Assembly: GCF_030269925.1 (NCBI RefSeq)
Contig: NC_085107.1
Span: forward strand, 16,804,001 to 16,868,000
Length of the DNA: 64,000 bases
Direction of reading: 5' to 3'
Origin: Bombyx mori
Taxonomy: Eukaryota; Arthropoda; Insecta; Lepidoptera; Bombycidae
Shown here piece after piece: positions 55,572-64,000 of this stretch. A model generated the notes under the pieces. That model saw only the letters and a program-made list of their open reading frames with translations. It had not been told where the DNA came from and made no database searches. Position numbers and translations under genes: made by a program. Each line of letters begins with the position of its first letter. Positions within the stretch are counted from its first letter, which is position 1.

Positions 55572-58500
55572 ATCTATCGCTACTATCGCCTATTTTTTAA
55601 TACAATTGAGATTTCGAGCTATTGCGTCAAGGTACTATTCACTTTGTGTTTATCTATAAGTCCAATAATCATTTGAGGGAGGGAGGGCCGTTTCTTACGA
55701 CATTCCGAGTATATTATATTTATTTTTTATTTCCGTGTATTTAAACTCTAAGTATGAACATTAATATCAAACAGTGCTTGACCACTTGAATACTATTATT
55801 AATTTTCCAAGTGATTAATTTCACGGTCAAATTAACGGAGTAACGTTAAAACTATTGAAAATTCTACTAATGTTATTACTTTTAACACGATCGCTGGTTA
55901 TACATGACACAGATAATATATTTAGGTATGTACCTATCTTTTTTCCGTTATGAATGTTAAAGTAAATTGAAAAATTGTGTGCATGTTTGGTTGTGGATAC
56001 TCGCGAATCGCTAACCGATTCTGCATTCTCTTTTTATCTGTTTGTGGCACAATGCTGTCATACATTTCAGTTTGAAGATAACTTTCAATTCAATGAAATT
56101 ATGACTGATCATAAGATTGAAACGGCGTAATTGCCATTGTCGTTTGCTTTTGTAGACACATTTTGAAGAGTAAATTGAGAAAATCTCACATTTACAAATA
56201 TCTAGGCAGGCCTGTGTATATTTTTACACAATTTAAAACTCAACCGTACAAAATGCAAGTTGGCGATCGCGATATTGTGAATCAGATGACTTGAGTTGAT
56301 AAATAAAAAAACGTACTCGGAGATTAATGGACGAGAAAAATCGGCATTCAATTTACGATGTTCCTTGAAACGAAATATTGAGATATCCGTACACAGTTTT
56401 TGTGAACTGTTTCTAGTATTTTCATTATCTACATAGGTACATTGTATAGTACAGGTATCAAGTGTATGTTTGGTAAATTTCAAAACTACAGACAGCGGAT
56501 GCGCAAGAATATTACTGCACGTCTCAAACCGAACTATATCAATCACAGCTATCATGTGACGTTCGTTGTAATGATATTTGTAATTAAATGTATTCATTTG
56601 TTTGATACAGATAAACGTGCTAATGGATACTTTGAACGAAATATGTGAATCTTTGAAAAAATCGATCACGTTTTCAATTTATTGTTATAAACTTGTGAAG
56701 TTTTAATTTAAATCATTGACTTAATGATATAGGATTGGTTATATGGACCGCTTCAAACACGGTTAATGCTAGAATTAGTTACCGCGATAATTTATGATAG
56801 GCTAGGTTAATAGGGTAAAGATAAGGCCATAATTTGCCTAATAGTTAAAATGCCAATTAGGCTAGTGCACTTTTAGAGTACATTATTTTTCTCTAAATAA
56901 TAAGTTACACAAAACGATTCTAATATTCTTATTAGACGTTATAAACCAGTAACGGAAATACATGTTTTACGATTATTTAAATAAACTAGAAATCTCGTTG
57001 TTTTTAACTTGCGTGCTTAAAACTGAACGAACTCACCGTATTGTAATTATGAAGTAATAAAATTAAATTTAAAACTGCATATTGCTGTTATAAATTTCCC
57101 GTCGTTTATGTCACAGAACAAAACCACAATTCTTTGTAACTACACTAGTGAGTCATACTTGAAAATAACCAAGAGTTTACTTCAATTGAATTTACCGCAT
57201 TTACGTTATGTCATCGCTGACAGTTCGTCAACTTAAAAAACCCCTTCATAAATGTTCAATATAATATTTCTAAGCTCTATACGTAAACATACATAATTTA
57301 CACTTACTTACTACAGAAGTTTATTTCTGTGACATCCGGCGAAACCAAGAAAGCGAACTTGAACACGACTTTAACTTAACACTACGAACATAATTTACTT
57401 TAAAAGTTTACTTCTTGTCTTGGTTAACTTCAAAATAATAAAAATCAAGCGCAACGCATTATTTATCAATAAAACTTTGGCATGAGCTTGGAAGTCATGC
57501 AACAAACTGATTTAAATGATACATAATATTATAAAATAACCTTTTAGGAACATATCTGCATCATAGCTCTAATATTTTTTGTATTATTGAAGGCCATGCG
57601 CTCATATCTCTGTGTACGCCTTCGCTCTACAAGATAGAGTTCGTTTTGCTTTGTTTACTTAAGTTCGTAACTCTACAAGTTTCGAAACGTTCCGTTTTGC
57701 TTAACTTTAGTGCATTCTTAAATACCATTGTAGGTACCTATGAGAAAAACTTCTATACTTAACAATTTTTGAAAACTTTTTCAAAAACAAACATTAAACA
57801 AGAAAAAACAAATATTTTTTGAAACAATGAGGAGCTATTAAATACTTTAAAATTTCATCTGATTTGTCCGTTATGTATGTGGTCGGTAAAGAGAAAAGTA
57901 TTTTTTTAATTAAACCTCAACTTCAATAAATTTTAAAAACTTTACATAGTAGTGTTCGATAAAATAATTTCACTGTTTTAAAATTGTAGAGTCAACTTAG
58001 TTGTATCTGCGTTCCTTCAAGTAAATACAAAATGTATACAAAACAAGCTTAATAATACTCGTAATCAAAAATATATGGTTTGAAGGAAAACAAAATCCGT
58101 TTCTGATACTCCACTACAAATGAAGTGCACAATGTCAATCATGGAGCATTTTCTGTTTGATTCGTCCATTGGACAGGCAGAGGGTACATAGCCCTTTCAC
58201 CGTATTTTATGACAAAAGTCTGTCTGTCTATTTTATGAAAAGTAAAATGGAACGAAATGGTGGTGGATTTTTCTGGTGTACGATAATATAATATCGTATG
58301 CGTTGGATGAGATTAAATATAAAAGCATTTAAAAAAAATTTGTGAGATTTATTAAGAGCTTATTTTAGGAAGAATCCGAGAACCCAAGTCTACTTTATTA
58401 GTTTCATTTATTTTATTAGAGAATATAAAAGAGACAGGTTATATAATTTTTTTTAAATTGTATGAGGTCCATGAGCTCTTTTATATTCTATAGGTACATG

Positions 58501-58654
58501 TACATCAGCCTGTTCTTGACATACCTATTTTAGGGCTTTGTAAGCTGGAACGCAAAATTGCTTCACACTAGAAAGAGCCAGTATGGTAGTCACTATGGTG
58601 GTCACTTTTAAATATTATAATCAAATTCTTCATAAAAGTTTTAAAAGTAGGTTA
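55572..58654. other. AT-rich intergenic DNA
   Basis: The longest frame, on the minus strand at 56202-56669, lacks an ATG at its start (first Met gives about 131 codons), has no recognised domain and is probably chance. No known repeat seen. Confidence 0.4.
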
Positions 58655-58729
58655 GCAAATGAAAATAGGCAGAAATGAAGCAAATGAAAATAGGCAGAAA
58701 TGAAGCAAATGAAAATAAGCAGAAACGAA
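58655..58729. repeat. Minisatellite, 25-bp unit x 3
   Basis: GCAAATGAAAATAGGCAGAAA plus 'tgaa' repeated three times; the first two units are identical, the third has two changes. Confidence 0.95.
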
Positions 58730-59336
58730 ATAGTCGAAAGTAGAATTGATTTTTTTATGCCAATTAAACGTAAATTTGTAAGCGATTTCATATGAAAGTA
58801 GCCGGAGAAAGAAAATCTGTGCACCCGCTGTGTTCCGCTGAAACAAATTTGTGAGGGAAAATGAACAGCTTATATGAATACTCCATAGATGGCATTGTAT
58901 CGGATTCCCCAACTAAGAAAATAGTTTAAGGGGCTTAGTAAATCTTATATTCTGTTACTGATCTAAGGAGAGAAATCTCAGTTGCAGCTCATGTTAATTA
59001 GCAACAATAATTTATTGTGAAATTGCTTATTAAAAAGTTTTTACTCTATGGTCCGATTGTGTGGAACGGATCCACTAGTTTTGACGTTGTCCATAGATTA
59101 TACACTTCATATGTGATCATTGACGTACGACATTCGTACTTTCGTAATTCGTATACCTACCTAGCGACGAAATTCATACGTGTTAAACCTCAATTAGCCA
59201 ATATTATCGTCTTTACTAAAAAAATGAATTACGTGTCCACTTTTTAGTGTGATCAATTCAGTATATCGTGAGGTTGTCTAGAATTAATTTCTAAGTGAGG
59301 AATAGTTCTAAATTTACGTAAATACCATCAGCAAAA
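58730..59336. other. Upstream region of the SLC35B1-like gene
   Basis: Should hold the promoter and 5' UTR. No TATA box in a convincing place and no conserved motif was identified. The bases before the ATG (GCAAAAATGG) fit an insect start context. Confidence 0.4.
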
Positions 59337-59528
59337 ATGGCTAAGAGCAGCACGGAATTTCGATTCATATTTTATGCCGGCTCTATTTTTACATGTTACT
59401 TTATTTATGGAATGCTTCAAGAAAAAGTAACTAGAGGAGTATATGGTAATAATGAGAAATTTACGGCCACCTTATCATTAGTTCTCGTACAATGTACAGT
59501 GAATTACATCTTTGCTCAAATTTTAATG
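59337..59528 (+). CDS. SLC35B1: SLC35B1-like exon 1
   Basis: 64 codons from the ATG, ending ..FAQILM at ATG|GTAAGT. It encodes the first two hydrophobic segments (about residues 10-28 and 42-63) with the conserved QEK.TRG loop between them. Confidence 0.95.
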
Positions 59529-62134
59529 GTAAGTAACAAATAATTGAAAAAAACCTCAATATTGTATGTGTCAACGTATTTTTATATTTATTTTAAATCA
59601 TAGTATACTATTACAATATCATCTATGTCTTAGATACCAATAATTAGATACGAAAACCTTACAATTATTTCATAACTGGATGCCCAATTTATTACTGGTC
59701 TAAATCTTTTGTAATGTCCAATCATCATTAAATATAGTAGTAAATATTGTTTTTTTTTATTCATATTGCTATTGTTTTTTTATTCATAGCTATCCATAGT
59801 AGTTTTATGAGCACTTTTTGAAGAAACTTATTGGCTAGACATAAACGCAAAACAGTAGATTTTCTGTTTTGTTTTAACTTTCCAGCTGTGGGAGCTGGTT
59901 TAGTTTATAACAAAATTACTTATAGGTAGTTTTTATTCATTATTATTAAATTGAGGGTCACCATCAGTTTAATTTCCGATGATTAATGAATATAATTTAG
60001 CAATAAAAATTGCAAATCAAGGGTAACAATTCACTATCCAGTGATAATCTAAGCATACTAAAGCTATGCAACAAAACAAAAACTATGTACATACATAAAT
60101 GGTACTAATTACAAAAAAAAAATTTTCAATATTAAAACCAAAAAAATTAAATTGAATATAATTAAATATAATTAACTTAAAACTGTATTACATAAATTCA
60201 AATAAATTCAAAGTAGAAATAGATAAAGGAATATAAAAAATAACAATATAAAATAATAGTGTGCTGTTAGGATAATCATTAGCTTTACGATGATAGATTT
60301 TTTGGAAGAATCCAGTTTTTTCAGATTTCCAGTTTATTTCTGACCTAGCGCACACTTTTGCTATAAAATTTTCTTAAATTATTAGAACTGTATTTCAGCT
60401 TTTCCATTTAAAATATTATAATTTAAAAAATCACCTAGGAAAGCAGCAGTATCGACAATAAAACATATATTATATCATAGCCTAATTGTTTTTTTTTTAA
60501 TTTTCAGTTATCTTGGAAACATGAAAAAGACAATACCAAGAAAATTTACTACTTCTCTTCTGCTCTAACGTATCTTTTGGGTATGGTCTGCTCTAACATG
60601 GCGTTGCAATGGGTCAACTACCCTACTCAGGTAATGTTTAAAATTTCAATAAATAAAACGAAACATGATATTGTAAATAAAAAATCTAAGTCAGAAGTAT
60701 TGTTTTTGTCAATATCGGAATTGGTTTAAATTATAGGTGTTACATGAAATAACTTCAACAAATTGTGTGAATTCTTTATATGGATCATTCTCTGCAACTC
60801 AAATATAGTCATGTTATAGGTAGGCAGTAGATAGTGATAGATGGGCAATTTTTTTCTTAACTCAAAGATATTATGATAAATTTATTCAAAATTTCAATAA
60901 TTAATCTTGAATGTGAAAAAAAGACCTAACAATTCACATTCAAGATTTTATAGGACAAATATAAGGTACAGTAAAATAAATCCCAAATGATTGTAACAAA
61001 GATACTGCCTGTGGAAAACCTGCGCCCTGTACTTACAGGGTCAGTATAGGACCAGTAAATTTTATGCAGGGTGTCTTTTTTGTATGAATAAGCAACATCT
61101 ATTCTACATGCCAAAAAAAAAACATTACTGACTGGGGCACTCATTCTTAACAAAATGTGCCTTATAACTAAAATCCATCATGGCGTAAAGGATAAGATGT
61201 CTGGTGCATTCTTATTCCAATCCTGCAGGCAAGTGCCAATTTTCCCGATGAAATGCGTACTTAACAAATGTTCACGATTGACGGAACAGATTTGACTTTC
61301 ACTCTGAAGGAATAACATCTTGTAATAAAAATCAAACCTGCAAAATTATAATTTGTGTAATTACTGGTGTTAGAAAGTCTTGTGAGTCTGCACGGGTAGG
61401 TACAACCACCCTGCCTATTTCTGCCATGAAGCAGAAGCGTAAAGGGTGGGGCAGCCGTTGTACTGGACAGAGACCTTAGAACTTATGTCTCGAGGTGGGT
61501 TGCAGCATTTGCGTCGAGGATGTCGATATAACAACTAAAGACCAGGTTGGCCGTGAGCCCGTCTACGAAGTAATATTTTTTTTATTAAATCTCGTCTTCG
61601 CCCACCTTCGCTTATAGATATTGATGTCCTATTCTCTTTTTCATAGAAATTGTTACTAAGGGTGATTTTATAAAAATATATGTACATACATATCACTGAA
61701 TTGACATGTTAGTCATAAATATTATTTATATACATATTAATATATATAAATATTAATAATATAAGAAAACTATGTATTGTATTTTATTAAATATAATATA
61801 ATAGCTTAAGTTGAAAAGTTTGCAACTTGGTTCCATTATAAAATAATACTATGGTGAGTACACTTCATGAAATGATACATCATGTGTATTTTATAAATTT
61901 CAGGTTGTGGGAAAAGCGGCAAAACCCATCCCAGTCCTGATGCTCGGTGTCCTTCTTGGTCGCAAGTCATATCCTCTGAAGAAATACCTGTTTGTATTTC
62001 TTATTGTTATTGGTGTTGTGCTATTCATGTACAAAGACCAAAAGAGAGTAACTGATGAAACACCAGGCATCGGAATTGGAGAACTACTCTTGATATTGTC
62101 ACTTCTCATGGATGGCCTGACAGGTGCTGTGCAG
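59337..62134 (+). CDS. SLC35B1: SLC35B1/HUT1-type ER nucleotide-sugar (ATP/ADP) transporter, 5' three exons
   Basis: Joined exons 59337-59528, 60508-60630 and 61904-62134 give 182 residues, each junction in phase 0 with consensus GT/AG. The protein starts [19 protein letters not shown] and contains the family signatures [11 protein letters not shown] (about 24-34), [13 protein letters not shown] (about 93-105), [11 protein letters not shown] (about 106-116), [19 protein letters not shown] (about 132-150) and [15 protein letters not shown] (about 165-179). At least six hydrophobic segments alternate with short loops. The family (human SLC35B1, fly meigo, yeast HUT1) is an ER-membrane multi-pass carrier for UDP-sugars or ATP/ADP exchange, usually 320-340 residues, so about 45% is missing. 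The next exon should begin with the residues after ..GAVQ; I found none before 64000, so the gene continues outside. Introns hold TE pieces (Bm1 in intron 2). Confidence 0.95.
59529..60507 (+). other. SLC35B1-like intron 1
   Basis: 979 bp, GTAAGT to TTTTCAG, AT-rich with poly(T) runs; no repeat recognised. Confidence 0.85.
60508..60630 (+). CDS. SLC35B1: SLC35B1-like exon 2
   Basis: 41 codons, [11 protein letters not shown] to VNYPTQ, between TTTTCAG and GTAATG. It encodes the third hydrophobic segment ([21 protein letters not shown]). Confidence 0.93.
60631..61903 (+). other. SLC35B1-like intron 2
   Basis: 1273 bp, GTAATG to TTTCAG. A Bm1 SINE lies in sense orientation at 61178-61590. Confidence 0.85.
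61178..61590 (+). mobile_element. Bm1-type SINE in SLC35B1-like intron 2
   Basis: Near full length: head from 'catggcgtaaaggataagatgtc', with the second promoter box reduced to 'ttccaatcctgc', to a tail 'gcccgtctacgaagtaat' plus poly(T)-like end. Contains the older-subfamily words 'gttgtactgg' and 'acttatgtctcgagg', and an extra duplicated bit 'gacggaacagatttgactttcactctg'. Confidence 0.88.
61904..62134 (+). CDS. SLC35B1: SLC35B1-like exon 3
   Basis: 77 codons, [11 protein letters not shown] to GLTGAVQ, between TTTCAG and GTAAGC. The KPIPV motif and two strongly hydrophobic helices ([29 protein letters not shown]) are highly typical of the family. Confidence 0.95.
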
Positions 62135-62434
62135 GTAAGCATTTTTTTTGGTGTATTAATAAAATTTTCAATTAACCTTTTAGAATTAGTTCAACATATT
62201 CTTTTATAAGGTTATGATAGCTGAGTCCAAATATTGTGAGACACACAGAGTACACAGAGTAGACTTCATCGAATTATACCGGACTCATGATTATTGAAGT
62301 CCAGTATCTTTTGACTTTATCAGAACCTTACATTAGCTAGTGTCAGTTCTACAGTGAGTGGGCTTGTATGTCGTTCCAGTCAGGCTTTGTTAATAAAAAA
62401 TAAAAACTGTAACATTGTGTAGAGTACAAAAATT

Positions 62435-62525
62435 CGTACTTGCCAGCGGGAATCGAACTCCGGTGCATCACTGGATACAAATGCACCGGACCTCTGATCT
62501 TTTAGGCCACGACGACTTCAAGCCA
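62435..62525 (-). mobile_element. Bm1 SINE head only
   Basis: Minus-strand tRNA-related head ('ttgccagcgggaatcgaactccggtgcatc..aggccacgacgactt') with an intact B-box (GTTCGATTCCC, minus strand); the rest of the SINE is missing, which is unusual because most copies lose the head, not the tail. Confidence 0.85.
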
Positions 62526-62544
62526 TAGTCTTTGAGAATAGAAC

Positions 62545-62607
62545 TATAATAATGTTCAAACTTGTAATTTTAATAAATTATAGTCGAATTTCCACTACTG
62601 GGGGACC
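62545..62607 (+). mobile_element. Lep1-like Helitron 3' end remnant
   Basis: 'gttcaaacttgtaattttaataaattatagtcgaatttc.actactg.gggacc' matches the last 60 bp of the two complete Lep1-like Helitrons. The hairpin is damaged (TCCACTA) and the CTAG end is lost or altered. Confidence 0.75.
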
Positions 62608-63300
62608 ACAATAGTAGAATTATTTTGTCCGTGCAGTTTGGGTCATAAATAATCGGAGCGGTGAAGCGAGTATTTTGCTCTCTCTTCCACTCACGAGCCT
62701 TATGCACGGGCATAATGATGCGCATTATTGTTGTCGATAAGCGTTATCGATAGTGTACTTAGTTTTGTTATTTTGTGGGCTAGTGATAAAAATGAAAGAA
62801 AAAATCACTAATCGAACACTTACAACACATATCGCCGCAGCAAATTAACGAGAAAGGCAGAAATTAACACTTTGTAACTTTTCGGAATCTATGCTCATTT
62901 GAGTGAAAATTTTTAACACATTGTTGATAATATCACGTGCTTGTGCTGGTATTTGAATACTTTCTGCTGTTTTGGTACAAAACAAAGGAATAGCCATTGG
63001 AAAATCAGAGAGCAAATGTCCAAACACAATTCTCTTCGACATATGTACTACAATTTGCAGGAACAACAAATGACTCATAACATAACAATGCCTCACCACC
63101 CTTCGTATACCGCCCCGCCGCCGTGTACCTGCCTTCGATGATTTATTTGTTTTTATCGATAATGGCGTTGCGCCCGCGCAACATGCTCACCGCCCTAGCC
63201 GGGCTAGAGTCTGGCAAATGAAAGTAGAGACTGAAAAAGCGCGGCAAATTTAAAAAATATCAGTATACCCCAAAATTAGTATGACATACCTGGGATAACC
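62608..63300. mobile_element. Possible decayed DNA transposon, GC-rich flanks
   Basis: Flanking pieces contain tatcgataa-type motifs in opposite orientation (62735-62755 'gtcgataagcgttatcgatag' and 63152-63165 'tttatcgataatgg') and GC-rich stretches (62645-62715, 63160-63240). The minus-strand frame between them (ATG at 63042, stop near 62845) encodes about 65 residues including IPAQARDIINNVLKIF, which resembles the N-terminus of insect IS630-like transposases. Low certainty; it lies in the intron after exon 3. Confidence 0.35.
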
Positions 63301-63720
63301 TAATTTGATACTTTATAATATAAAATAATTTGTTTTTGCTGAAAAATAGTATTATTTGTACACTACTGCTTGACTGCATGTGGACAGGTCCAAGAATGGG
63401 AATAAGTCTATGAAATAAATCAACACTGCGGTAGGAGTAGTACTAACCTACCTCGGTAACCTCTTATCAAAAGAAACTAATCACTAAGTTTTTGATAAAT
63501 ACGATTGCTATAAATTCAAGTTCCCAGAAGGATTCCGGGGAGGCCTTTGCCCACCTGTAGCTTAGGTTAGGTAAGTTAAAGATAATAATATTAAAATGGC
63601 TAGCGCTAATCGCGTAAAACCGAATTTCTATTCAGAGATGTAAAATCACTACCTATATTGATCCAAATCAAAGAAACACGTGACATTTCGAAAAATCAGT
63701 TTACTACGTCTGAATCAAAA
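63301..63720. other. Intronic DNA with a LINE scrap
   Basis: 'ccggggaggcctttgcccacctgtag' near 63534-63560 resembles the end of a common lepidopteran LINE ORF. Nothing else recognised. Confidence 0.4.
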
Positions 63721-64000
63721 ATAAGAGTAGGTCTTCTTCTTCTTCTTAGTCGAATACTTCATTGCTGAAGGTCGTGTCCTTGAAAGCCCTTCGTGGCTCA
63801 TTGTACCCTCAGCTTCCATTTGCTTCGGTTTTCGGCTTCTCTCAGGGCGTTGGTAACAGAGAGTCCAGTGAGCGCAGTTATCTGATCCGACCAACGGTTT
63901 GGTGGCCGGCCGGCGGGTCTTTTCCCTTCTACCTTGCCCACCACAATCAATCTTTCAAGGTTGTCTGGTGGCCGCCGAGCAATATGACCAAAGTAACCAA
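63721..64000 (-). mobile_element. LINE 3' end running off the window
   Basis: Minus strand: ORF2 C-terminus (63998-63798) then about 75 bp of 3' UTR with a (ctt)n-type tail near 63732. It continues beyond 64000. Confidence 0.85.
63798..63998 (-). CDS. LINE ORF2 C-terminus (partial, frame open)
   Basis: 66 residues and a stop at 63798-63800. The sequence includes GHIARRPPDNLERLIVVGKV, a GKRPAGRPPNRWSDQI motif and ALREAENRSKWK near the end, the standard C-terminal signature of a lepidopteran LINE (RTE- or CR1-like). No stops in the visible part; the rest of the element lies outside the window, so it could be a longer copy. The UTR is similar to the fragment at 9.1 kb. Confidence 0.85.
   Translation of the reverse strand, partial: GYFGHIARRPPDNLERLIVVGKVEGKRPAGRPPNRWSDQITALTGLSVTNALREAENRSKWKLRVQ

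Noticed and set aside
56202..56669. 155-codon minus-strand open frame
   Set aside because: No ATG at its start, no recognisable domain, AT-rich composition, and an overlapping frame on the other strand. Probably chance.
58655..58729. CRISPR-like direct repeats
   Set aside because: Units are contiguous with no spacers, and this is a eukaryotic genome.

Overview
The window looks like a piece of a lepidopteran genome, almost certainly the silkworm Bombyx mori or a very close relative. The evidence is the large number of Bm1-type tRNA-derived SINE copies (about twenty, complete or fragmentary, on both strands), the 3' tails of Bombyx jockey-clade LINEs, two Lep1-like Helitrons, a mariner, BEL/Pao remnants, the AT-rich unique DNA and the ordinary GT/AG introns. 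This identification comes from recognising the families, not from a database search.

Genes are few. (1) At the right end on the + strand, three exons (59337-59528, 60508-60630, 61904-62134) encode the first 182 residues of an SLC35B1/HUT1-type endoplasmic-reticulum nucleotide (sugar) transporter; its 3' exons are not in the window. (2) On the - strand, 43298-44957 is one 1.66 kb coding exon of a basic, disordered, scaffold-like protein with two SH3-ligand-like proline motifs. It has a good splice acceptor before its ATG and a good donor after its last codon, so it is part of a larger gene that I could not name. (3) On the + strand, 20560-21213 holds a 212-codon acidic open frame, with an acceptor before it and a strong donor overlapping its stop codon; a small candidate 3' exon lies at 27441-27563. 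No other stretch looks like a host gene.

Most of the rest is transposon-derived. From left to right: an R1-like LINE fragment with a 10-bp target duplication (2460-3378); jockey-type tails (4.7, 12.3, 14.2, 22.9 kb); a Lep1-like Helitron (6485-6907) inside an older repeat whose uninterrupted copy is at 16801-16935; an RT C-terminal domain relic (11.4-11.9 kb); a Bm1 copy carrying an internal piece of LINE reverse transcriptase (16.4-16.8 kb); a second type of Helitron (24223-24504); a 5'-truncated jockey LINE with a 12-bp target duplication (30057-30694); a second Lep1-like Helitron (32703-33113); an old jockey RT pseudogene (40.2-40.7 kb); a mariner with a full-length but doubly stopped DD34D transposase (48229-49515); a 761-bp non-autonomous LTR element (50728-51488) nested in BEL/Pao gag-pol debris (50.0-52.0 kb); a recent 168-bp tandem duplication (52487-52822); and an uninterrupted relative of the mariner's insertion site (53216-53479).

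The most useful points for follow-up are the nested short LTR element, the SINE/LINE chimera, the two insertions that have uninterrupted paralogues elsewhere in the same window, the two unnamed coding exons, and a GC-rich block with a perfect 14-bp hairpin containing inverted CCAAT boxes (14.6-14.75 kb). I did not find a clearly new biological system.
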